Of a DNA stretch of 31,420 nucleotides, positions 5,872 through 12,959 are shown one piece after another; position 1 is the stretch's first letter; the number at the start of each line of letters is the position of its first letter. Below the pieces are notes generated by a model. That model was not told the origin of the DNA. It was given only the letters and a program-made list of their open reading frames with translations, and ran no database searches. Source of the stretch: a virus; IMG/VR virus record IMGVR_UViG_3300025316_000050, positions 1 to 31,420 of that record, one strand, 5' to 3'. The position numbers were made by a program, and so were the translations under genes.

Positions 5872-8166
5872 ATGACAGTTACTAATACATCACTACTAGG
5901 TTTAGCTCTACCCACTACTGGAACAGAGTCTGGTGTTTGGGGCGATGATGTCAACAATGGCTTGACGATCCTCATTGATGTATCCGTAGCGGGTACAAAC
6001 AACATCACGCAAGACTCGGATATCACGCTTGCGGTTAGCAACGGCAATAACTCATCGAGCTTTACATCCACAGCGACCAACTCGGCTGTAGCCCAGTACT
6101 ACGTCTTGAACTGCTCTGGCGCACGGACAGCTTTGAGAAACATCATTGTTCCCACAACAAGTAAGACATACGTTGTTACCAACGGAACCACTGGCGGGTT
6201 TGGTATCACAGTAAAGAAATCGGGTGGGACAGGTGTGACTGTGGCGGCTGGCGAGACAGCGATAGTGTTTTATAACACCGTGACTGGGGATGTGGCAAAG
6301 GTAACGTCAACAGTCAACGTATCTTCATTCAGCGCAGGAACGACTGGCCTTACCCCAAGCACCGCAACCACTGGCGCAGTGACGCTTGCAGGCACTTTGG
6401 TGGTTGGTAACGGCGGCACAGGCCAGACAACTTTGGCTACAGGATCCCTTGGATATGGTCAAGGAACAAGCGCACATGCCGCTTTGGCAATTGGTACGGC
6501 AGGACAGATTCTGACGGTCAACAGCGGCGCTACCGCTCCTCAGTGGACAACGCTAACTGATGTGGCTGTTACAACCTTCAGTGCAGGCACTACGGGGCTT
6601 ACACCCAGTACAGCAACATCTGGCGCAGTAACTTTGGCTGGCACATTGGCGACCACCAACGGCGGCACAGGACTGACATCATTTACAGCAAACGGTGTAG
6701 TGTATGCGTCTAGTACATCTGCTTTGGCTACTGGGTCAGGAATTACTTATAACGGCACTACATTTAGCACGACCAATGATGCGTCTATTAACGGTCTTAC
6801 AGTAGGCCGTGGTGCAAGTGCTGTATCTACTAATACTGCGGTGGGTGCTAGTGCTTTGGCGGCTAATACGAGTGGCGCGTACAACACTGCGATTGGCTAT
6901 CAGGCAGGGCAACTTAACACCACTGGAACTGGAAACTTGTTTGCAGGTATTCAGGCTGGCGTATCAAATACAACAGGTAATTACAACTCGTTTGTTGGTG
7001 GTTTTGACGCAAGTGGTAATCCTGCTGGCTTGTCTAACACCACAGGTGCAAGTAACGTAGCGGTGGGCGGTGGCGCACTTAAATCCAACACCACAGCATC
7101 TAACAACACTGCTGTAGGTTATCAGGCGGGGTATAGTAATACTACTGGCCTATATGTTACGGCTGTAGGTTCTCAGGCTTTATATAGCCATCAATCGCAA
7201 GGATATGTAACGGCTGTTGGCTATAGGGCTGGGTACTCCTATGTTGGTGGGTCTGAAAACAATGGCTCATCTTTCTTTGGTTTTTCCGCTGGAAGATTGG
7301 TTACAAGTGGGACTGACAATACTTTAATTGGCGCACAAGCAGGTGAAAGCACAACCACTGGAACTAACAATGTTGCTTTAGGCACTGCCGCTCTTGTTGC
7401 AAACACAACTGGCGGTTCAAATGTAGCTGTTGGCCTTAAGGCTCTCCAATCCAACACCACCGCATCTAACAACACTGCTGTTGGGTATCAGGCGGGGTAT
7501 ACAAACACAACAGGCACAGGATTAACTGTTTTAGGTTATCAGGCCCTCTACGCCAACACCACGGCAAATAACAACACGGCAGTTGGCTATCAGGCTTTAT
7601 ATAACTCAAACAGAACTGCAGATACAACTGGTGAAAATACAGCAATAGGACAACAAGCTGGTTACGAACTAACCACAGGACAAAAGAATACTCACTTAGG
7701 ACGTTACGCTGGTAATCAACTAACAACTGGTTCAACTTCTACTTATGTTGGTGCTTATACAGCGGCATCTTCGGGCAGTGTTACAAATGAAGTTGTTGTT
7801 GGTGCAAATCTTACTGGTAAAGGCGCAAATACTGCATTTATTGGCGGCACATCAGGTGCATACAATGGCGCAAATTCTGTTAACTGGTCAATCACTTCTG
7901 ACATTCGTATTAAAAAGAATGTTGCGTCTTTAGAGTCTGGTCTTGCTGTTGTCCAAGCTTTGCGCCCCGTAGAGTTTGATTACATTGAAAATGACAAGCA
8001 CGACATTGGCTTTATTGCCCAAGAATACCAAACTGTTTTGCCAGCGCAAGTAGCAGAAGGCGCAGATGGTATGTTGTCGTTAAACCAAAACCTTGTGCCT
8101 TATCTTGTCAAGGCTATCCAAGAACTCAAAGCTGAGTTTGAAGCATACAAATCAACCCATCCTTAA
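5872..8166 (+). CDS. Tail fibre / spike with YadA-like repeats and S74 chaperone domain
   Basis: The 764-residue protein has four parts. (1) An N-terminal attachment region, LALPTTGTESGVWGDDVNNG, continues to about residue 145. (2) A linker carries two copies of an FSAGTTGLTPSTAT...NGGTG block at about 152-265. (3) A long body at about 315-645 has repeats of the NTAVGYQAGYxNTTG type, like the YadA/Hia left-handed beta-roll. (4) A peptidase S74 domain begins SDIRIKKNV at S676-D677 and contains IGFIAQEYQTVLP. S74 domains act as intramolecular chaperones for trimeric fibres and cleave themselves off, normally just before the Ser of the Ser-Asp dyad, so release of about 89 residues is expected. 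The fibre probably binds host surface glycans. The repeat body is the likely host-range region. Confidence 0.88.
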   Translation: MTVTNTSLLGLALPTTGTESGVWGDDVNNGLTILIDVSVAGTNNITQDSDITLAVSNGNNSSSFTSTATNSAVAQYYVLNCSGARTALRNIIVPTTSKTYVVTNGTTGGFGITVKKSGGTGVTVAAGETAIVFYNTVTGDVAKVTSTVNVSSFSAGTTGLTPSTATTGAVTLAGTLVVGNGGTGQTTLATGSLGYGQGTSAHAALAIGTAGQILTVNSGATAPQWTTLTDVAVTTFSAGTTGLTPSTATSGAVTLAGTLATTNGGTGLTSFTANGVVYASSTSALATGSGITYNGTTFSTTNDASINGLTVGRGASAVSTNTAVGASALAANTSGAYNTAIGYQAGQLNTTGTGNLFAGIQAGVSNTTGNYNSFVGGFDASGNPAGLSNTTGASNVAVGGGALKSNTTASNNTAVGYQAGYSNTTGLYVTAVGSQALYSHQSQGYVTAVGYRAGYSYVGGSENNGSSFFGFSAGRLVTSGTDNTLIGAQAGESTTTGTNNVALGTAALVANTTGGSNVAVGLKALQSNTTASNNTAVGYQAGYTNTTGTGLTVLGYQALYANTTANNNTAVGYQALYNSNRTADTTGENTAIGQQAGYELTTGQKNTHLGRYAGNQLTTGSTSTYVGAYTAASSGSVTNEVVVGANLTGKGANTAFIGGTSGAYNGANSVNWSITSDIRIKKNVASLESGLAVVQALRPVEFDYIENDKHDIGFIAQEYQTVLPAQVAEGADGMLSLNQNLVPYLVKAIQELKAEFEAYKSTHP
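6328..6422 (+). repeat. Fibre linker repeat, copy 1
   Basis: This 95-base segment encodes FSAGTTGLTPSTATTGAVTL and ends in NGGTG. It recurs in the same register 249 bases downstream at 6577-6671 with scattered, mostly synonymous differences. It is an internal duplication inside the tail-fibre gene. Confidence 0.75.
6577..6671 (+). repeat. Fibre linker repeat, copy 2
   Basis: Second copy of the segment at 6328-6422, encoding FSAGTTGLTPSTATSGAVTL and ending in NGGTG. Both copies are in frame, so recombination between them would delete 83 codons without a frameshift. Confidence 0.75.
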
Positions 8167-8174
8167 GGACTAAC

Positions 8175-8492
8175 ATGACCACTTTTACAACTCGCATCAC
8201 AGCAATGTACACCCTGCAACAGCCTGACCCCAACTATGTGGTCAATGTGTTGTGGGAAGTCACTGGCGTAGATGGCACTAACACCGCCTCAATCGGTGGC
8301 AACACTCAGTTCAACTCTGCTGACCAAGTAGGCCCAGTGATTCCTTATGCTAGTTTGACAGAGGCGGTTGTCCTTTCGTGGATTCCTGAGTCAGCTATTG
8401 CAAGCGCACAGCAATGTGTACAGGGACAACTGGATTCAATGGCAAACCCGCCCGTATCGCCGCAAAATACGCCTTTGCCTTGGGGTGCATAA
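8175..8492 (+). CDS. Small conserved phage protein after the fibre (DUF7936-like)
   Basis: The 105-residue protein follows an AAGGAC ribosome site eight bases after the fibre stop. It is predicted as a small beta-sandwich: VVNVLWEVTGVDGTN, GNTQFNSADQVGPVIPYASLTEAVVLSWI, then a helix (ASAQQCVQGQLDSMA) and a Pro-rich tail ending PLPWGA. I recall a family of such proteins (possibly DUF7936) next to fibre genes, with a shared PF-x-x-LTE-x-x-[VI]-x-x-W pattern. The assignment is from memory. It could be a fibre-associated chaperone or a minor virion protein. The stop overlaps the next start (TAATG at 8490-8494). Confidence 0.68.
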   Translation: MTTFTTRITAMYTLQQPDPNYVVNVLWEVTGVDGTNTASIGGNTQFNSADQVGPVIPYASLTEAVVLSWIPESAIASAQQCVQGQLDSMANPPVSPQNTPLPWGA

Positions 8493-8641
8493 TGGAAAAG
8501 ATTACTCTATCAACCACACTCGTTAACAACATCATGGCTTACCTTGGAACCCGTCCGTTTCAAGAAGTATTTCAGTTGATTCAAGAAGTGCAAAAAGAAG
8601 CACAGGCACAACAACCTACTCCTGAGACACCCAATGTCTGA
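8492..8641 (+). CDS. Small helical protein, function unknown
   Basis: I start this 49-residue protein at 8492, in the TAATG overlap, and not at the in-frame ATG at 8414 inside the upstream gene. It reads MEKITLSTTLVNNIMAYLGT, then RPFQEVFQLIQEVQKEAQ and a polar Pro/Gln tail. Two amphipathic helices are likely. I recall similar sub-60-residue proteins in many aquatic phages near lysis genes, always hypothetical. Its stop lies within the next gene (overlap 8634-8641). No catalytic or membrane features are seen. Confidence 0.65.
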   Translation: MEKITLSTTLVNNIMAYLGTRPFQEVFQLIQEVQKEAQAQQPTPETPNV

Positions 8642-8828
8642 TACTGACAAAGACTTAGCTGTCCACGTTGCTGTATGCGATGAGCGTTACAGGAACATTG
8701 AAGCATCATTGAAAAGCGGAGAAAGGCGCATGACCAAGATCGAGTATTTGATCTACGCCGTGATGGCATTGGTCATGTTTGGCCCGGGAGTTGCGGCGCA
8801 GTTTTTCCACAAGTTCTTTGGAATCTAA
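8634..8828 (+). CDS. Single-span membrane protein of the lysis region
   Basis: The 64-residue protein has a charged N-terminal helix (residues 1-35, DERYRNIEASLKSGERRMTK) followed by one hydrophobic segment at about 38-56 (YLIYAVMALVMFGPGVAAQF) and a short FFHKFFGI tail. This layout fits small holin-like or haemolysin-XhlA-like phage membrane proteins. It lies directly upstream of another predicted membrane protein, a GTA-type holin and an endolysin, which supports a lysis role. The TAATG overlap at 8826-8830 couples it to the next gene. Whether it is a holin, antiholin or pinholin cannot be told from sequence. Confidence 0.65.
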   Translation: MSDTDKDLAVHVAVCDERYRNIEASLKSGERRMTKIEYLIYAVMALVMFGPGVAAQFFHKFFGI

Positions 8829-9387
8829 TGGATCCGATCACCATCTTTGCGGCGTGTAAGGCGGCTCACGCAGGGATTCGTGAGTGCATTGATCTCTACC
8901 AAGATTTCAAGAAAGACGGAAAAGACGTAGGAGATATCGTAGGGGATATTGGTAAGAACTTGGGTGCATTTTTTACTCACCAAGAGTCGTTCAAAGAAGC
9001 TGAAAAAGAAGCGAAGAAGAACCCATTGCCCAAGAATGTCAGCATCAATGAGGAGGCAATGAACCGAATCTTGCGCCAACAACAGATTGAGCAGATGGAG
9101 ACTGATCTTCGTGAGATGATTATTTATCAGGTAGGAATGCCGGGTCTTTGGTCAAAATTCACGGAAATGCGTGAGATTGTTAAAAAAGAGCGTGAAAAAG
9201 TCGAGCGTGAACAAAAAAAGCCACTGAGCTTGTCGCCCTCAAAAGGCGTCAGTTCATTAATAAATGGGAACTCCGAGCCTCGATCATGGCAGGAATCCTT
9301 GCTCTTTTCCTCACGTTTGCCGCGCTTATGTACGCCATACACATAGACTACCAGAATTCAAAGGAGCATAAGAATGGATTGGCTTAA
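8828..9387 (+). CDS. Membrane-anchored lysis-region protein, apparently made by -1 frameshift
   Basis: In frame 0 the gene runs to 9346 (172 residues), but after about residue 131 its sequence turns Ser/Pro-rich and loses protein-like character. The -1 frame carries on sensibly from the A-run at 9213-9219: ATELVALKRRQFINKWELRA, then a hydrophobic span of about 20 residues (SIMAGILALFLTFAALMYAI) and a polar tail ending at a TAA at 9385-9387. Joined, this gives 186 residues: a soluble helical part with MDPITIFAACKAAHAGI at the start, the IIYQVGMPGLWSKFTEMREIV core, a Lys/Glu coiled coil and a C-terminal anchor. Relatives I recall end in such an anchor in a single frame. Programmed frameshifting or one missing A in the assembly both explain it. 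The end overlaps the holin gene by 14 bases. Confidence 0.7.
9214..9253 (+). promoter_or_regulatory. Candidate -1 ribosomal frameshift signal (slippery site plus hairpin)
   Basis: The heptamer A_AAA_AAG at 9214-9220 is in the right register (0-frame codons CAA AAA AAG) for tandem -1 slippage, the same heptamer used by E. coli dnaX. Two bases later a hairpin can form. ACTGA (9223-9227) pairs with TCAGT (9249-9253), and CGCC (9234-9237) pairs with GGCG (9245-9248), with a six-base bulge (9228-9233) and a seven-base loop (9238-9244). The spacer is shorter than the usual 5-9 bases unless the base of the stem opens. Confidence 0.5.
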
Positions 9388-9871
9388 ATCGCTCGCACCT
9401 ACTCTGGCCACGGCACTTGGTGGCCCACTTGCGGGTATGGCAGTTGAAGCTATATCCAAAGCTATTGGGGTTGACCCTAGTGAAGTACAGAATACGATTA
9501 ACTCAGGCAAGATGACTGCCGACCAGATTGCGTCCCTACAAACCGCAGAGATTGCCTTAAAAGCTCGGGCGCAAGAGATGGGTCTTGACTTCGAGAAGTT
9601 GGCCGTAGCAGACCGAGCAAGCGCCCGTCAGATGCAGATCAGCACCAATAGCTTTGTTCCTCCTGCGTTGTCCATCATGATTGTGGTGGCATGGTCAGCA
9701 GTGCAGTATTTCCTATTGACGCACGTTATTGATCCCTCTATGCGTGAGCTGATTGCCCGTGTATTGGGTACTTTAGATGGTGCTTTGATGCTAGTCCTAT
9801 CGTTCTACTTTGGATCATCTTCAGGATCACAAGCCAAAGACACGATGCTCCACAACTCGACACCGACATGA
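9374..9871 (+). CDS. Holin of the GTA 3TM type
   Basis: The 165-residue protein opens with an amphipathic or hydrophobic Gly/Ala segment (residues 3-32, LKSLAPTLATALGGPLAGMA). A soluble helical region follows, with QTAEIALKARAQEMGLDFEKL and the D-R-A-S-A-R-x-M-Q signature (80-88). Two membrane spans follow at about 96-116 and 128-147, then a short polar tail. This order matches the GTA_holin_3TM family (PF11351, from memory), which permeabilises the inner membrane for endolysin release. The next gene is an M15 peptidase overlapping as ATGA at 9868-9871, a typical holin-endolysin cassette. Confidence 0.78.
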   Translation: MDWLKSLAPTLATALGGPLAGMAVEAISKAIGVDPSEVQNTINSGKMTADQIASLQTAEIALKARAQEMGLDFEKLAVADRASARQMQISTNSFVPPALSIMIVVAWSAVQYFLLTHVIDPSMRELIARVLGTLDGALMLVLSFYFGSSSGSQAKDTMLHNSTPT

Positions 9872-10302
9872 CTACACTACTAAGTGCCCATTTTTCGCTT
9901 GAAGAGCTTACAATCACAGATCACAGGGAGTACTCCAATGAACCTAACGAATCTGAAAGACAAAATCTCGTCCGTCTCGCAAACTTTCTTGAACAAGTTA
10001 AGTTCGTGCTGGGCGGCGTGCCGATCATGGTTAACTCGGCCTATAGATCCGCCGAAGTAAATGCGGCCGTAGGGTCAAAAGAAACCTCACAACACAGGCT
10101 GGGATGCGCGGCTGACCTCCGAGTACCTGGGATGACCCCAGACCAAGTAGTCCAAGCCGTCATTGGCTCACAGTTAGAATTTGACCAATGTATAAGAGAG
10201 TTCGACAGGTGGACGCACATCTCAGTGCCAAACCATGAGGGCGAAAAGCCTAGACGTCAGGCTCTTATTATTGACCGCACAGGCACAAGGAAGTATGCTT
10301 AG
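9868..10302 (+). CDS. M15-family peptidase endolysin (L,D/D,D-carboxypeptidase-like)
   Basis: The 144-residue protein contains the peptidase M15 set: the S-A-Y-R-S segment (57-61) with N65 and V68-G69, the SQHRLGCAADL motif with Zn ligands H76 and D83, and W115-T116-H117-I-S with the third ligand H117. E111 just upstream could be the catalytic acid. These enzymes cut peptide cross-links of peptidoglycan, and small phage versions act as endolysins. The N-terminus (HFSLEELTITD) is also usual for phage M15 proteins. No signal peptide, so it should depend on the upstream holin. C80 replaces a residue often small in relatives. Confidence in family is high, in exact bond specificity low. Confidence 0.85.
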   Translation: MTTLLSAHFSLEELTITDHREYSNEPNESERQNLVRLANFLEQVKFVLGGVPIMVNSAYRSAEVNAAVGSKETSQHRLGCAADLRVPGMTPDQVVQAVIGSQLEFDQCIREFDRWTHISVPNHEGEKPRRQALIIDRTGTRKYA

Positions 10303-10305
10303 ATC

Positions 10306-12408
10306 ATGCCATTTTCAAAAATCATCTTTAAACCCGGCGTTAACCGCGAAAACACTCGGTACACAAACGAGGGTGGATGGTATGAGTCCGACAAAGTAAG
10401 GTTTCGCCAAGGCAGTCCTGAGAAAATCGGTGGCTGGACGCAGTATTCTTCGGCTACATTCTTAGGCGTTTGCCGTTCATTGTGGAACTGGATCACGCTT
10501 TCAGCTCAGAATATCATCGGTCTTGGTACAAATTTAAAGTACTATTTGACGATTGGTAACCAATATTTCGACATCACGCCTATACGTTCAACGGTTACTT
10601 TATCAAACCCATTCACAGCCACCGCAGGTTCTTCTACTATTACAGTAGCCGCAACCTCTCATGGGGCTTTGATCAATGACTTTGTGACTTTCAGCGGTGC
10701 AGTCGGCCTGGGAGGCAACATCACGGCAGGCGTGCTAAATCAACAGTACCAGATCACAAGCATACCCAACGCCAATCAATTCACGTTTACCGCCACAGCA
10801 ACAGCCAATTCAACCGATGCATCAGGCTCACCCGGGGGCGGGAGCGCTGTTGTAGCCGCATACCAAGTCAATACTGGCCCTGCTTTCCAGACGCCATTTA
10901 GTGGTTGGGGTGCAGGTACTTGGGGTGGCGGTTCATGGGGTAATGGGCAGGCCGTCAAGAACAATCTTCAGATTTGGAATGCGTATAACTTTGGCCAGAA
11001 CTTGCTCTTTGGCCCTCGGGGTTCTGGGCTTTATTACTGGACAGCGCCTACTCTAAGCGCCAGGGGTGTGGCACTCAATACCACTGGTGGTACGGTGACC
11101 ATTACCAATTCTTCGTCTACGGGTGCCCCTGCGCTTATTACATCCACTGTTAATTTACCTAATAACAGTTCAATCCAACTGGGCACTACTGGGGCTTTGC
11201 CAACGGGCTTGTCCACCAACACCACTTACTACGTTGTCAACGTCCTTGGAACAGCGTTTAATGTGTCTTTAACTCAAGGCGGCATACCCATATCAACATC
11301 AAGCGCTGGATCGGGCACGCAGTCTATTTCGCTGTTGATGGATGTACCGCTCTTCCAAAACTATCTGCAAGTCTCGGATTCGTCTAACTTTGTCATTGTA
11401 TTTGGTACAAACGACTATGGCTCATCCACGCTAGACCCCATGCTTATTCGTTGGTCTGACCAACAAAGTACAGTAGTTTGGTATCCCGATATTACCAATC
11501 AAGCGGGTAGTGTCCGCCTGTCTCACGGCTCGCAAATTGTCACAGCCATTCAAACACGGCAAGAGATTGTGGTGTTTACAGATGCGGCGCTTTATTCTTT
11601 GCAGTACCTTGGCCCACCCTATGTTTGGGGCGTGCAACTTCTTAGCGAGAACACAACAATCATTGGGCCAAATGCGGCAGTGCTGGCTTCAGGCGTTATC
11701 TATTGGATGGGTATAGACAAGTTCTATATGTACGATGGACGCGCGCAGACACTCAGTTGTGACTTGCGGCGTTTTGTTTTCCAAGACATGAACTACTACC
11801 AAAATGAACAGGTGTACTGTTCAACGGTTGAGGGCTTCAATGAAGTCTGGTGGTTCTATGTCTCAGGCACAGGAAACCAGATTAATAGTTACGTTGTGTA
11901 CAACTATCTTGAAAAAAACTGGTATTACGGCACAATGGCAAGAACGGCTTGGCTTGATACCACGCTTCAAAACAACCCCATTGCAGCAACATACAACGGC
12001 TATTTACTGAATCAAGAAGATGGCGTGGACGACAATGAAACAGGAACACCTGCACCTATTGATGCTTATATATCTTCTTCTGAGTTTGATGTTGGGGATG
12101 GGGATCACTTTGTATTTATTGATCGCATACTTCCTGACCTCACTTTCTCAGGTTCTACCAGTGGTACTAGCCCAATCACTACAATGACTTTATACGCCTT
12201 GACCGATTCTGGCTCGGGAGTTACCCAAACCTACAATAATAACGTGGCATACACGGCGGCGTACAACATTACCGAAGAGTTTACGGGGCAGGTATATACC
12301 CGCATACGGGGCCGCCAGATGATTCTCAAGATGGAGTCCAACAAAGTAGGGACGACGTGGCAATTGGGTGCGCCTAGATTCAATATGAGACTGGACGGCA
12401 GAAGATGA
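10306..12408 (+). CDS. Large tail hub / stabilisation protein (P22 gp10-like)
   Basis: The 700-residue protein starts MPFSKIIFKPGVNRENTRYT, with GGWYESDKVRFRQGSPEKIGGW, the N-terminal pattern I associate with P22 gp10-like packaged-DNA stabilisation or tail-hub proteins. The later part (about 365-560: LRWSDQQSTVVWYPD-type, VVFTDAALYSLQYLGPPYVWGV, VIYWMGIDKFYMYDGRAQTL) has repeated blades typical of their beta-propeller. Two inserted beta modules (about 100-165 and 260-345, with DFVTFSGAV...LNQQYQITSIPNANQFT) resemble FCCH-type domains annotated in phage structural proteins. A Trp/Gly motif, WGAGTWGGGSWG, near 203 matches that of the protein at 5044-5868. Only a weak ribosome site precedes the ATG. 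Confidence 0.7.
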   Translation: MPFSKIIFKPGVNRENTRYTNEGGWYESDKVRFRQGSPEKIGGWTQYSSATFLGVCRSLWNWITLSAQNIIGLGTNLKYYLTIGNQYFDITPIRSTVTLSNPFTATAGSSTITVAATSHGALINDFVTFSGAVGLGGNITAGVLNQQYQITSIPNANQFTFTATATANSTDASGSPGGGSAVVAAYQVNTGPAFQTPFSGWGAGTWGGGSWGNGQAVKNNLQIWNAYNFGQNLLFGPRGSGLYYWTAPTLSARGVALNTTGGTVTITNSSSTGAPALITSTVNLPNNSSIQLGTTGALPTGLSTNTTYYVVNVLGTAFNVSLTQGGIPISTSSAGSGTQSISLLMDVPLFQNYLQVSDSSNFVIVFGTNDYGSSTLDPMLIRWSDQQSTVVWYPDITNQAGSVRLSHGSQIVTAIQTRQEIVVFTDAALYSLQYLGPPYVWGVQLLSENTTIIGPNAAVLASGVIYWMGIDKFYMYDGRAQTLSCDLRRFVFQDMNYYQNEQVYCSTVEGFNEVWWFYVSGTGNQINSYVVYNYLEKNWYYGTMARTAWLDTTLQNNPIAATYNGYLLNQEDGVDDNETGTPAPIDAYISSSEFDVGDGDHFVFIDRILPDLTFSGSTSGTSPITTMTLYALTDSGSGVTQTYNNNVAYTAAYNITEEFTGQVYTRIRGRQMILKMESNKVGTTWQLGAPRFNMRLDGRR

Positions 12409-12587
12409 GTATTCCACTTAACCCCGCTGTCCCCAACATGCCTTTGGCTCCAGAAGAGTACGAGCGCCAGTACACGGATAAACTCACCAACACCCTGCGC
12501 CTGTACTTTAACCAGATTAACAGCTCAAATGCTGAAGTTTTGGCTCAAATCTCAACAACCCAAACATTGGTTTGGCTGGGGGTCTAA
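12405..12587 (+). CDS. Small helical tail-module protein
   Basis: The 60-residue protein starts in an ATGA overlap with the tail hub stop and ends in a TAATG overlap with the next gene, so it is tightly coupled on both sides. It has a Pro-rich N-terminus (MSIPLNPAVPNMPLAPEEYE) followed by one predicted helix (YTDKLTNTLRLYFNQINSS). I recall proteins of this pattern directly downstream of the gp10-like gene in aquatic phages. Function unknown. It may be a small connector or fibre-attachment peptide, which is inference from position alone. Confidence 0.68.
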   Translation: MSIPLNPAVPNMPLAPEEYERQYTDKLTNTLRLYFNQINSSNAEVLAQISTTQTLVWLGV

Positions 12588-12925
12588 TGGCAAATTACCA
12601 AAACACCACCCCCAACTTGTTGGGCCAGACCGCGGCAACAACGGCCTACACAACGATTTACACAGCACCCGCCAATACGCGCACCTATGTCAAACACATT
12701 GATATTTGTAATACAACAAGCGGTGCTTTGACTATTTTTGTGTCACTAGTGCCAAACGGAGGAACGGCAGGGGCTAGTAATGCCTTGTACTATGGCCAGT
12801 CAGTGGCCGCTAACACCACGCTTTCATGGGCTGGAGTGCAGATTTTGTTGCCCGGATCGACCATTCAAGTCAAGGGAAGTGGCGCGGGTTTAACAATAAC
12901 TGCTAGTGGCGGAGAGGCCGTGTAA
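12587..12925 (+). CDS. Small beta-sandwich structural protein
   Basis: I start at the ATG at 12587 (TAATG overlap), not the in-frame TTG at 12572, giving 112 residues. Repeating strands (YTTIYTAPANTRTYVKHIDICNT-type, LTIFVSLVPNGGTAGASNAL, TLSWAGVQILLPGSTIQVKG, LTITASGGEAV) make a jelly-roll-like small structural protein that I recall widely from phage tail modules. A full CCCAACTTGTTGGG copy at 12611-12624 encodes PNLLG near the N-terminus. It probably decorates the tail or head. No experimental role is known to me. Confidence 0.7.
   Translation: MANYQNTTPNLLGQTAATTAYTTIYTAPANTRTYVKHIDICNTTSGALTIFVSLVPNGGTAGASNALYYGQSVAANTTLSWAGVQILLPGSTIQVKGSGAGLTITASGGEAV
12611..12624 (+). repeat. Dispersed word, copy 5 (full 14-mer)
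   Basis: Full CCCAACTTGTTGGG near the start of the small beta-sandwich gene, read as P-N-L-L-G. Confidence 0.85.
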
Positions 12926-12959
12926 ATGGTAAACTTAAACCTATTCTTGGAGCACTTCC

